Assembly (NCBI RefSeq): GCF_000237925.1
Contig: NC_031497.1
Coordinates: forward strand, 16,914,770-16,978,769
Length of the DNA stretch: 64,000 nt
From: Schistosoma mansoni
Lineage: Eukaryota; Platyhelminthes; Trematoda; Strigeidida; Schistosomatidae
Direction: 5' to 3'
The notes beneath the pieces are model-generated. The model was not told where the DNA came from, did no database searches, and was given only the letters and a program-made list of their open reading frames with translations. The position numbers and the translations under genes were made by a program. Positions 45,390 through 55,491 of this stretch are shown here, piece after piece; the stretch's first letter is position 1, and each line of letters starts with the position of its first letter.

Positions 45390-48300
45390 CGCTATTGCCG
45401 TAGTTCATATTATTCGTATTATTATTATCGTTTGGAGTCGGTTTCACTGGTAAAAAGAATTTCGAAAAAAGTTTTGAAAGACTAGATAGATTTTGGTGAA
45501 CACTTGAAAAAAAAATAAAACAGGGATACCGCTGTCAATGTTTCATTCTGTTCCATTTACTTTCTCTACTATGATTGCGTCGCAGTTTTTTCGTGTTTTA
45601 AATATGATAAAGGAAAAATAGCAAAAGGCGACACTAATAAAATAAGATAAAGTGGATAGAGTTAAAGAGACAATGTGGTCAGGTATCCCAATTATAATTG
45701 AACATATTATAATTGAATAACTTTTCATATTTAATAATTTAAACATTACTATGTTCTAGGTGGTACGTAGATACGAAGGATGTTTTGTGAGGGACAGGTG
45801 GTTAAGCTAATATTAACAGGTGAAGAGTTCGATTGAAATATAAATGAAAACCAAAAAAAATTAAAGTTGCTTTTTTTTTAATTCTCTCTATATGAATATG
45901 GATTTGGTGATTTCTTTTTCTTAAAGTCTTTTCGCAATATATGGATATATATGGGCACATTTTTAAATTATTCATTCAGTAGAATTACTACTCCTAATTT
46001 TTACACTAATCCTTTCCAAATTCTGCAAATGTACAAAAATAGGCATATTTAATCTTAGCTCTGTTTGTTTTATGCTTAAAATGACAAATCAGAAGATTAT
46101 CGTTGCACACAGTTGAGAAGTCCAGTTGAAATTAGTGAATATGATGGTCGTCAAGTGATTGAAGTTGGATACTTACACCATTAGATGCCGGCTGCATTGT
46201 CTAGAGACCAAGAGCTCTCCACGAGACTAAAGGTGGCGCGTTGGACCCTCAGTGGGGTTGTGGGTGCATACTTCTGAGAAGTCCCGTGTCGGGACGAAAC
46301 GTGTGTCCAGTACTTCTTGGTTTTTAATGGTTCGTGATGTTAACTATGAAAATTCAACAATCTCCACAAACCACTATACTAATAAAATATTTAGAACTAA
46401 TAAATATTGAAAGGGAAATACGATGATTCGGTTGGAGATGCAATTGATTATATTCACTAGAGTGTTCAACAAGTACTAAACAATGGATTTAGTCAACAAC
46501 ATAAATTTTGATTCTATGCAAGCAAAAAAACAGTCCCGTTCTATATTTCTGTAAACTAATTTTTTTTCTTTAATGAAATAAGTAATACAGGGGGTTTTCA
46601 ATCTCCTTACATTTCTTTTAACGAACTAGAGTTAAAATTGAGCATCGAGCATCATGCTTTTTTTAAACACTTTTCTTTGAACTATCAAATAAAAAAATCA
46701 GTTGTTCAAGTTTAGAATTTAGTCATTAAGTTCATTAGTGTTAACTGTCACAATTTTGAAACAGTATAACGACAGCAAACTATTTATTTAAGTAAACAAT
46801 GAGAGAGTTAATGAAACAAGAAAATATGCTTGAAAACTTAAATAACAAATGACTCAGGCCCACCTATAGCATGTGATTGTTAGTACAGTTGAAAAACATC
46901 CTACATTTGCACGAATAATTTAAAAGGAAAGAAATTCATACTTAAGTTGGATAATATTAATCACGTTTTATTCTCTGAGCTTAGTAATGTAATTGGAAAG
47001 CTCTCATCACTGTCCTACGCAGAATCATCACTGCTTACTTTAGGTACATATAAACTGTCATGTTATTTCACAAGTGTTAAATAAACTTGTTCTAGTGACT
47101 TAGTCTTTCATTATATATCTTCCCATGTATTATTGGTCTCATTTTTCTTTTTATTTCTGTTGATATCCTGGTTTGATCGGGTTATGAACAGGTGACTGTA
47201 TGGCCTTTACTCTAAAGATTGACAAATAAAGTCTATGTCAATATTACCTCTTGATTGCAGGTTGACCTGAATACCATGCTTCCAGAATTTTGACCTTTTC
47301 TCAAGTATATTCGTGTCCGGGGTTGTCTCCATCCTTTGATGTAAACGACGACATGTTATATCATTTTACAGTCAGTTTATCTTCATGTTTGCGTTATTGG
47401 AGGGAGACTCTACATCATTCAATGTATAATATCTGTCATGTTGAGTGCAATTTATTTTTTAGAAGGTATTGAATTCGCCTTCTTTCTCTGTTTTATCTTA
47501 ATCTCTGCATAATGTACGCTAAAGTGATTGTGTTAATTCGTGAGTTTTGGTCAAACATCTAAAGGTGATCCATTTTTGAGATACGGATTCATTTTTCTAA
47601 GGCATAAGTGATACTAAAAGAACAGTTATTCACTGCTCCATAATTATCAATAGTTGTTCTTCAGTTAATATCGGTTCGTTATGAAACAAACCTATTAAAA
47701 CAATAAATTAATTACTATCAGAAGAGGTTTTTGTGGAGATTTAGTATTTTCATAGTTGAAAGCGTGAGTCAATTGAAGCTAGACCACCAGGGAAAACCTG
47801 GAAGCACTGGACGGCCGTTCCGTTCTATTGTGGGAGTTCTCAGCAGTGCGCATCGACGACCTCGCCTCACGAGATTCGAACACAGGATCTACCAGTCTCA
47901 CACCAGAGCACTTAACCGATAGACCACTGAGCCGGCATCCCATGGTGTTTATGTCTAACTCCAGCCAATCCACGAAGTTGAGCAACCGTTCACTAATTGT
48001 CTTCAGTGAGTTGATATCTCACAACAGACGTGGTTTGAACTCCACTGGTCACTGCTTCTCACTAGAACTCCTGAATTTACCTCTCGAAGTCAGTCACTAG
48101 TGAACATATGATTATTATTATTATCAGAGGGGGTTTTTGTGGAGATTATTAACTATAAAAATGACTTAGTAACCCATTCAAATAATTAATATTTATTATA
48201 AATAAATTCTTTTTCATTGACTGACTATTCTGACCTTTGATAATGTTTAACACTTAGTAAAGTTTTATTTTGGTAAATTGTTATCTGAACATTCCATCTG

Positions 48301-49282
48301 TCGGTATACATCACTTCTGTGAATAGATATTTTCTTAAAATTGTTACTGAAGATTTCTCACTTACTTTTCTCTTATATGACTTCACAACTACTCAAGATT
48401 TATATACATACATAATTTTATTCACCTCAAATAGTTCGGTATATATATATTTATCATAATTTTTGGATTTGGTTTTTATTCATTTGTTTTAATGTGAACA
48501 GATGCATGATGATGTTCACCAGACAAATATGTTTATATACCATTTAAATTTTTATATTTTGAACTCGTCAGTGAACTCTTTTGTCTATTTATGTATTTGT
48601 GCATGATTGTATATATAATACTTTATTAGACTGAATTTTTTCTTTCTTCCTCATTTGCTTATTACCGATTCCGTTGTAGGAAAGAATAACGTAAACTTTT
48701 TACTATGATATTTTCTGTATGTCTTACTGAATTTCCTTTCTTTTTCTAATACTTGTTATTGTCTTACACAATAATTGGTGCAAAAGAAAAATAATAGTTT
48801 CATATAAATAAGATAGAGATAGATATAGTTTAGTATTAGTGGCTATGGTCAATTATAGTACCACTTTTATCATAACTAATCATAATAGTCTTACTGTTTC
48901 TCATCTCACTTTTACTAAAAGGAGTCCATTGTATATGCTTCTTCGTGTCTATGATTGTATACTAATGTATGTTTTGTGTGTAGGTGTGTGAACTGCAAGG
49001 AGGGTGGGAGCTTTCTTCACCGTTGTTTTCGTTTGTATATTATACATTACTATTACGATCATTAGCTCCGTGTTATTGACCTTTATATAATTTGATGAAT
49101 TAAAGATAAGATTTTATACTCTTTACGCGTTGTCTACTTTAGTTTTTTTCTCGTTGTTGTTGGCGCCAGTTTATTCATATGTGTCATTCATGGTGGTGTT
49201 TTCGGTTGTCATTTGTTCCGTTTTTTCTAAGTATGCCTGTTTGTTGTAGATGTGCAGATTTGCTGGCTAGACCAAGCCCACC

Positions 49283-49324
<42 letters not shown>

Positions 49325-52300
49325 TATATAATTTATCATTTCTCTTCGGTGAAAAAAAGCACAGAGAGTATGAGTCAGTTTTTTCTGATGTTAGCTCTTT
49401 TCATTCACGTAATAGTAGTAACGGAATACAATAACCATATCCAAAGAAAACAAAGTTATTTCTATATCGCAATGACCTCATATCGTTTATGCTATATATA
49501 GTTGAATAGAATCAATGTCAACTAATTTTTCCTGTACTTAGAACAGGTTTTATTTTGAAGAGCCAAATAATAATCAGCCTTTTATTTTAGTGTAACCGTA
49601 ATGTAATCTGACTACGTTTGGAGTGTCTTTTTTAATAATTGTTTTAATTTTCACGCATCAGTGAACTCATAATGAAAGCTAACAGGGTTTACATTTTTAC
49701 ACTAACAAAGTAATTACCTGTAGTTTCTCTAATGATAATAATTATTTAGATTTGTTAGTTAATTTCTTATTTTAATGTTTAATAACAGAAAACGTTTAGT
49801 TGAAGTGTTTTTGTAGAATAGGTTGTTTTCATTTGTTAGTTTCATCTTCCAAAATCGATCTTCGTTCGGAAAGCCATATCCATTGGTTCTAGTTGCTTGG
49901 TGTTCGCTTTTGGGCTTCCCGGCCCTGGTTTCTATTCCTAACGACGTGGTAAATGCACATTGTTAAAATGTCTCATACCATGATGAAACATCTATTCAGT
50001 GCTCCGTGGTTTTAAATGATAACCCGACTGAGATGAATCTGTTACAAATACAACATACATAATGTATTTCTCGAGTGCTAATATATGGTGACTAATGGGT
50101 TAATTGAGCATTCCTGATAATTTCAAGCTCTGGAAGTTTGTCCAACTATAATCTAATAAAAAGAGCTCAGGATTTTCATCTTAATATCTAAAGTACTTTG
50201 GATCCCTTTTTTATCCGTACACTGTCTATCGCAGTCATTAACAAAGCTCTTGGTTGTGCTGCTGATGTCTTCTATTTGAAGTGATTGTTCATAAGTCTAT
50301 GTATGTGAGAGTTGTTTCAAAGGTTCGGAGCTTCCTTTGCCTATTCCAGTGTAAACAGTCCGTAGGTCAAAATTTGGACCATAAACTTGTATTTGGTTAC
50401 AGGGTTTTAATAACGTTAATAGAGTAAGTACTTTTGCGTTGTTGAAATGTATTTTTTCTAGGTATGTTTCCTTTATATAAGTCGTTCTTTTTTAAATTCC
50501 GACAATTTAATCGCCTCCTTTTACACCTGAAGTTTGATTTAGTGTTGTGAAAATTACTTTGATATGTAAAAGAATTTCATCACGGACTGACGTCATTTGG
50601 TTTACCGTTGTAAACAAGGGGATAATGGACAGCGATTTCGTCTTCTTTTCAGTCTTCTTATAAGTTTGAAACAATGAACCCACCAGGGATAGAAACAAGG
50701 GTCTTTAGGTCTTGCACTGATTTCCTTAGTTTTAGACCATTGAGTTAAAATACAGTGGTTTACAGAAATAGTCTCAATCGTTTCGCCATATAGAGTGACA
50801 ATTATACAATCCTGTCGGTAATGACTGTTCCAGTCTCAACATAGTTGGACTCCATGGCCTACAAGTTTCGAATAGAACCTCGGAGACCCATTTCTAAGTT
50901 AGTCACCAACACATATACGATTATCCGAATTTAGAATTTATTGATTTATTTATTTAAACACATACATATTGGTACAAAAGGGCACCAGATACATATGCGA
51001 ATTTAGAAAGGTAAATCACTTGGTTTCCCATCCCACCAGCCTAAAAGTATCACACTTGCCTGGAGACTACAAGGTCCTGGTTTCTATCTCTGATAGAGTC
51101 ACTGGTGTTCATACCTAGGGAGTCTTATTCTAAGACAAGATGGGCGTTGAAGCCTTTACGGTTTTCACTAATACCCAAACTCATACCAATTCGCGACAAA
51201 TAACACTTCTGAAGTTCATTTGTAATTTAGACTGTGAACTTACAGATTAGTGAGTTCGTAACGTATATCAATGTAAGAATTCGTCTTATTCTCTAAAATA
51301 ACTCAGTATATATTAGTTTACCGTTCTCTTAATTACATAATAAAGTTACTATCGCTTATTACTTGTAATCATCTTATTTTGATTAATAGTTTTGCACTAC
51401 AGTTGTACATATCTTGTGTATACTCTATTTTTAATTTAGAAAATCTTACAATTCAATGTGAAGTCTAGTTATAAACTTACATGTTTTAAAGATAATTGCA
51501 GATCTGTTTTGATGATTTATTTAAACGTATGTAAGATTTAGCCGAGTGTAAAAACTATATCACAATAGTTTATATGCATCTTCCTATTTTTCTCAATAGA
51601 TATGGAGTTTTATTTTATTATTGTTCTGTTTACATTAACTATTATTTTTCTCCGCGTTCTTCGTCATTAGTTGTATTCTCTTTTAGCGACTTTTTTTCTG
51701 TCATCCCTTTCTACAGTAGGTGTCTGATAGCTTTAGTTTATACTTAAAACTAAATGTATGGAAATGTGCTTGACTGCGTAATCATATAATATTTAGGTAG
51801 AGATTTTAAATACTTTGTTTGATTAATTCCTAACACTTTATTATAAGATCATGTTTGTTCTAAGTAGGAAGAACCGTAATTTTTACTTGGGATTATGTAC
51901 ATAAAACCTTTTGTTAGATAAAGACTACTCAAATCATAAAGTAATAGTGGGGTTTGTTTATCTTTTCTATCTAGTATATTATAATAAGTGAATTCATTGG
52001 ACATTTAGTGAAATGTATAGTATGTAACTAAAACCAATTATCTCTGGAGTATTTTTGCAATTTAGTTATTCTTCAAGGTTTAGTTTTCACGATCTGAGCC
52101 TCTGATATCATTTAGGTGAATGCATTCAGTGTAGTTATCTTGGAATATTAACCTATGAAGTTTCACTAATAATGACACCACAATGAATGTTAAAGATTAT
52201 ATTTATTAATAACCACTTAACAAGTCACTTAATATTGAACAAAAGAGATAGCTAAGAGTTGAGTACATATTTTCTTGCTGAGTTACATAAAATAAAATAT

Positions 52301-55300
52301 TCACTACATCGAATTATTTCGCTAATATATTTCATTCCATTCCTTTAATTTTACAGATATTGTTTGTCTGGGATTAAAACATATTAATCATCCAAATTGT
52401 AGTAATCATGAATCTCACGTTAAGGGACTCAATATTGGTTCAGAATATCCTAAGGATATGATGCCATTATTACTACCACCGTCTACATTATCTTCGTTGT
52501 TATCATCTTCCTCATCGTCAACAGAATCGACATCTGCAGAAACACAAATCTCATCAATTCGGATGGATCAGTCATATGATTCAGGTAGGGTGATATACAT
52601 ATATATGCTCTAGTTTGTTGTCAATTTTATAGTGGTATGTATTGCACTTACTTTATTGTCAAAATCTTGCTTATATTGTTAGTTTTTCTATTGAATAAAT
52701 GCACAATATTTCAGACCATCTTGAAAGTAATTTGCTTACATAACTTGATGGTGCTGAGGATTATTAAATTGTGGTTGTGAAATTCTGATATTCGGTATAA
52801 ACAGTATGTCTTCATAATCATTTTTATATCATTTTATTCTTTCTGTTTGCTGCTATGTGTTGATGATAACTACCGATTAACACAGATTGTAATACTACAG
52901 TGTCTTGACGATTGCGCCTTGATATATTAAAGACAAATAACATTAGTAATTCAGAGTTTAGGACACCTCAAATTTTGTTGAACATAAATAATACACTAAT
53001 ATGTTTATAAAGCCGAATATATCGATAGGTCTATGGTTTAAATAAATACCGAATAGCGTTAATACGGTATCCTTTGTAGTAGACAATCACTGGTAAAAAA
53101 AAAATGGCAAGATTGCTTCTCAGTTCAGGCTTGTATTACGCTTTCGTGGTAATCGTTTTTGTTCAGATGGAAGGATAGTCCTTGTACATATATAGTTTTC
53201 TTTTTAAATATGACCAATTCAGTTGTTTGAAGAGCAATCTATCATTAATTTGCTCAAATAAGCATCAAAGTACATTTTTATGTAATTGGCTTTAAGCCAT
53301 GTTTTTTGGCTAATAAAGACTAATAATATCGGCCAGCTATCCTAAGCAGAACTTTAATGCAGTTTGAACCTACAGCCCAATGATTGGAAGCAAAATGGTG
53401 AAATTACTAAGCGTTTAATCCAATTGTTAATCAAACCACAGTTTCAAGATATCCTAGTTTTCTTTAAAGGGTTTGTTGTTGTCATCTCATATTCCAGATA
53501 GATTTTCTGGGTTTTTTCGATTTAATTGACTCATATTCGCTAGACACTTGGGTACGAGCCACTCTCTAAGTGTGGAGGTTAATGATGCTACGTGGTTGCT
53601 CAAACTGAATTAGACGAAGAGATTTTGAACCTTGAGCTTAATGACTGAAAGTCGAACGTCTTAACCACTAAACCACCACTCCATCATATTAAATAGTTTA
53701 TCCGGGTAGGCGACGGCTAAAGATGTATGACATATATGTTTTCAGCTTTGAATTAATCTCTTACTCCTAACCTTGATATGACCAAATTTTCATCCATTCG
53801 CTTTTGGAAGTTTCATTAAGAACTCTTTAAGCCTGTGACTATTTAATTTCGATAATTTTACAAGTAATCCTATCCTGTTTGGTGCATCATTTATGAATAC
53901 TTGTATTTTCCCTTTTAATTCTTTAGTTGTATCATATGATTCAATTACAAATAATTCTTCAGCTCCGTTGCTTACCAATCATGATACATATGCTAAAACA
54001 AAACTGACTTACTGGTCACCTCATTTTCTCCATAAAATGCAACAAAAATTGCACATGAATTTAATGAATTCTGTTTCATCTTTAACCAAGTGGAAGAGAT
54101 TGAGAGACAATACAAATTTTACATTATCTACTTGCTTGGTTCCATCTAAAGATTTCAATCATACAACACCACCGCCAACAACAACTACTACTACTACGAC
54201 ATCTATAAGTAGTTCTGATGATGAAATGCATAGTTGTAGTTTCATATTGTCTTCTAAAAACCCTATAAATGATAGTTCTTTACAAAATTCTAATCTACAC
54301 TTTAACCGATTCATTTCTATCAACGATCATTCTGTTACAATAAATAATGAAAAATCTGACTTACATAGTCGTCTTTCTTCTCCCTCTCCTCTACATTACC
54401 TTAAACCGTGGGCAAATATTTCCTATTGGGAATCACATCATCATGTTGGACGTAGATGGTATCAAATTACAAATCGTAAATTAAACATTGTCTACAATGA
54501 TGTTAATATTAATGATAATGATCATAATAATAATGATGTAAAGGACAAATTATATTCATCTCCGAAACAAGCACATATACATAAGAAAAATCATTCAAAT
54601 TATAGGAGTAAATCTCAAAATGATGATATATATTTATCTTTACTAACTTTATATCAATCAAATCATGTAAAATATAATTGTAAATCAGATTGTAATAGAA
54701 GTAGTAATAAACTCTTCAAGAATAATTCGACCACTCCCTCTATTACTTGTCATACGAATAGGATTAGTGGTAATAACAGTAGTGTCATCAGGTCATCTTC
54801 AAAACAATGCAAAAAGTGTTATAATTATGTGGATTCATTCAACGATACATCTCTTATACCAAATTTAATTGTTCATTCATCAATGTATAAATCATCTTCT
54901 GGTTGGAAACAATGTTGTCGTTTAGGCAGCCAGGGTATTTCGCTTACACTTACCACTTATGGTTGTGTATGGTTAAGTAATCAAGCGTTGGCTACAAACT
55001 TACCTATATTTGTATCATCACCTTGTTTTCATTTTCATAATGCTAATTGTTCTTCCTCTTCTTCTTCATCGCTTAATAGTAGTGCTGAAGACTTTCTTGT
55101 TGATAGACCTGTATACCGTGTACCAGCTGGTTATTCTCTATTGGTTTTCGATCTTTCATCTTACGAAAACTGGTTGCAACAACATTCTTCTTCATCATCT
55201 TCGGCGTCATCATCATCTTATCGTCAGTATTCCGGTAACAACCATAATGGCGACAACAGTAATTTAAGTGGTAATAGCAATAATAGTAATAATATAGATT

Positions 55301-55491
55301 TTGACGAGTTGCACAAAACTCATTTGTGGGCAAAAAACAACAATCTATGCAAAAATCCGATTATACATATAAGTTTAGGTAAAGGTTGGGGACCATCATA
55401 TCGTCGACCAGATGTTACACATTGTCCAGCACGTTTAGAGGTGTGGATTAATTTAGAACATCTGTTTCCTGTATTCATTTCAAACAAATAA
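33048..55491 (+). CDS. Inhibitory SMAD (SMAD6/7 type), 4 coding exons, 899 aa
   Basis: Exons 33048-33817, 40474-40610, 52357-52584, 53927-55491; all GT/AG and phase-consistent (2700 nt). The ATG at 33048 follows an in-frame TAG at 33042-33044. MH1 (about 110-280) keeps all four zinc ligands: Cys in GREGYYCLM, Cys in RIGPC, Cys and His in ICLNPYHWSR, with LLLAVCKAWRWEDL as in I-SMADs. MH2 (about 540-890) has KPWANISYWES, VGRRWYQITNRKLNIVYND, GISLTLTTYGCVWLS, RPVYRVPAGYSLLVFDL and HISLGKGWGPSYRRPD (L3 loop), CPARLEVW. There is no C-terminal SSxS, as expected for inhibitors of TGF-beta/BMP receptor signalling. Oddities: a CxxC..CxxC pair (residues 182-208) within MH1, and about 130 Asn/Ser-rich residues inside MH2 (about 570-700). 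SMAD6 versus SMAD7 cannot be told. Confidence 0.87.
34868..35055 (+). mobile_element. 5'-truncated copy of the 528-bp SINE
   Basis: Matches the last ~170 bases of 15897-16424 (CTTTAGGTCACAGGCTC, GTACCAATATTTGTG, AT-rich tail). In I-SMAD intron 1. Confidence 0.65.
35380..35672 (-). mobile_element. 3' end fragment of an RTE-like LINE
   Basis: CTTACGCCTGTAACCCCTCATGG and GTGTTCTTTGGTCCCTC are similar in order to 62490-62770 (TTACCCCTCATGG, GTGTATTCTTTGGCC). Decayed; no open frame. Confidence 0.5.
35927..36126. other. Assembly gap (200 N)
   Basis: Exactly 200 N, a conventional filler length, so the true distance is unknown. Both sides of the gap are inverted copies of the same SINE end. Confidence 0.97.
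36127..36289 (+). mobile_element. Opposite-strand SINE 3' fragment inside the disrupted SINE
   Basis: Near-perfect inverted match of 35765-35926, ending in an AAATAAATAAATAA tail. It could be a nested insertion or an assembly duplication. Confidence 0.65.
36925..37410 (+). mobile_element. tRNA-derived SINE with an inverted copy of its 5' part
   Basis: The plus copy at 37075-37410 has CCAGCTCAGTGGTCTAGAGG (A-box-like), a B-box-like CCGGATTGGAGTCCC and CTGAAGA at 37331-37337, but GAAG where a hammerhead needs GAAA. An inverted partner (CTCACTAGAACTC, GCTGCCTCACAAC) is at 36925-37025. In I-SMAD intron 1. Confidence 0.6.
38030..38330 (+). repeat. Interspersed repeat also found at 20555-20598 plus 22925-23165
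   Basis: Shares TATAAGTAGTATGTA, CGGATGTGGAAT, AGAAGATTGAGAAGATTAAA and TTTTCATATTTTAC with the split copy. Non-coding and unclassified; it shows what the split copy looked like before insertion. Confidence 0.5.
40474..40610 (+). CDS. I-SMAD exon 2 (end of MH1)
   Basis: Acceptor CATTCTATACAG and donor GTAATT. It encodes RIGPCQF and ICLNPYHWSRVL, the last zinc ligands of MH1. Confidence 0.87.
40643..40688. repeat. (TA)n microsatellite
   Basis: About 23 TA units, 33 bases after the I-SMAD exon 2 donor. Other TA runs: 1282-1300, 25849-25863, 38657-38673, 44679-44708, 45363-45386, 49285-49318. Confidence 0.95.
40869..40973 (+). ncRNA. Hammerhead-like motif enclosed by 23-bp inverted repeats
   Basis: Arms 40869-40891 and 40951-40973 are inverted copies (TCTCAGCGATTGA / TCAATCGCTGAGA). 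Between them are CTGATGA (40899-40905), a TCCAG/CTGGA stem (40908-40912 with 40922-40926) and GAAA (40928-40931), then TGTTGG. This resembles the hammerheads found in Penelope-like retroelement terminal repeats. An extra A between CUGAUGA and stem II, and no clear stem III or cleavage triplet, make activity doubtful. In I-SMAD intron 2. Confidence 0.45.
42484..43535 (+). mobile_element. LINE family B, 5'-truncated: RT C-terminal region and 3' UTR
   Basis: It starts at the catalytic YADD region (TACGCAGATGAT near 42485) and continues in 42524-42997 with MRFSPSKCKLLLQDRPAS, VDNFTYLGSLISPNG, RIQKARLAFANLRHLWRR and SVLLYGCETW. After frameshifts, RMRWLGHVLRM- and GGQTKT-like codons follow. The 3' UTR (43122-43530) is repeated at 22541-22924. 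In I-SMAD intron 2. Confidence 0.78.
43536..46138. other. I-SMAD intron 2, microsatellite-rich stretch
   Basis: No coding exon seen. It includes the CT/AT/G tract at 44110-44180, TA runs at 44679-44708 and 45363-45386, and a cluster of GGCGCC/GGCACC hexamers at 44890-44980. Open frames here are microsatellite translations. Confidence 0.5.
44110..44180. repeat. Compound microsatellite (CT)n(AT)n G6
   Basis: About 14 CT units run into about 18 AT units and then AAGGGGGG, a purine/pyrimidine switch tract. Confidence 0.95.
46139..46386 (+). mobile_element. tRNA-derived SINE, plus strand, hammerhead relic
   Basis: GCCGGCTGCATTGTCTAGAG (A-box-like), TCTGAGAAGTCCCGTGTC then GGGACGAAACGTGTGTCC, and the 3' end ACAATCTCCACAAACC. 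The stem II GTCCC/GGGAC pair and GAAA are kept; CUGANGA reads CTGAGAA. Confidence 0.6.
47714..48109 (-). mobile_element. tRNA-derived SINE, minus strand, near full length
   Basis: On the minus strand it has TGGTCTATCGGTTAAGTGC (A-box-like), GATCCTGTGTTCGAATCTC (B box close to consensus), then CTGAGAACTCCC..GAACGGAACGGCCGTCC, a decayed hammerhead. Its 3' end (TCTCCACAAAAACC) is at the left. A similar 3' end starts again at 48118. In I-SMAD intron 2. Confidence 0.65.
48170..52356. other. Remainder of I-SMAD intron 2
   Basis: No coding exon recognised. It holds a TA run at 49285-49318, weak tRNA-derived SINE pieces near 49860-50040, 50640-50760 and 51040-51150 (B-box-like GGTTTCTAT- blocks), and the tiny SINE insertion at 50937-50997. 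Confidence 0.45.
50937..50997 (-). mobile_element. 61-bp severely 5'-truncated SINE insertion with 11-bp TSD
   Basis: CGAATTTAGAA at 50926-50936 and again at 50998-51008 flanks only the last 61 bases of the 528-bp SINE (tail TTTATTTATTTAAACACATA, then GGTACAAAAGGGCACCAGAT). Confidence 0.75.
52357..52584 (+). CDS. I-SMAD exon 3 (linker)
   Basis: Acceptor TAATTTTACAG and donor GTAGGG. It encodes 75 residues of Ser/Leu-rich linker (LSSLLSSSSSSTESTS). Phases match both neighbours. Confidence 0.78.
53525..53690 (-). mobile_element. tRNA-derived SINE fragment
   Basis: On the minus strand it has TGGTTTAGTGGTTAAGACG (A-box-like) and AAGGTTCAAAATCTC (B-box-like), then ATTCAGTTTGAGCAACCA. In I-SMAD intron 3. 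Confidence 0.5.
53927..55491 (+). CDS. I-SMAD exon 4 (linker and MH2)
   Basis: Acceptor TTTTAATTCTTTAG, stop TAA at 55489-55491. It holds Pro/Thr, Asn and Ser runs and the whole interrupted MH2 domain. Confidence 0.88.

Noticed and set aside
53790-53978. Minus-strand 62-residue frame
   Set aside because: Overlaps the start of I-SMAD exon 4 in antisense with no splice support or similarity.
55010-55333. Overlapping frames on both strands inside I-SMAD exon 4
   Set aside because: Shadows of the Ser-rich coding sequence in other frames.
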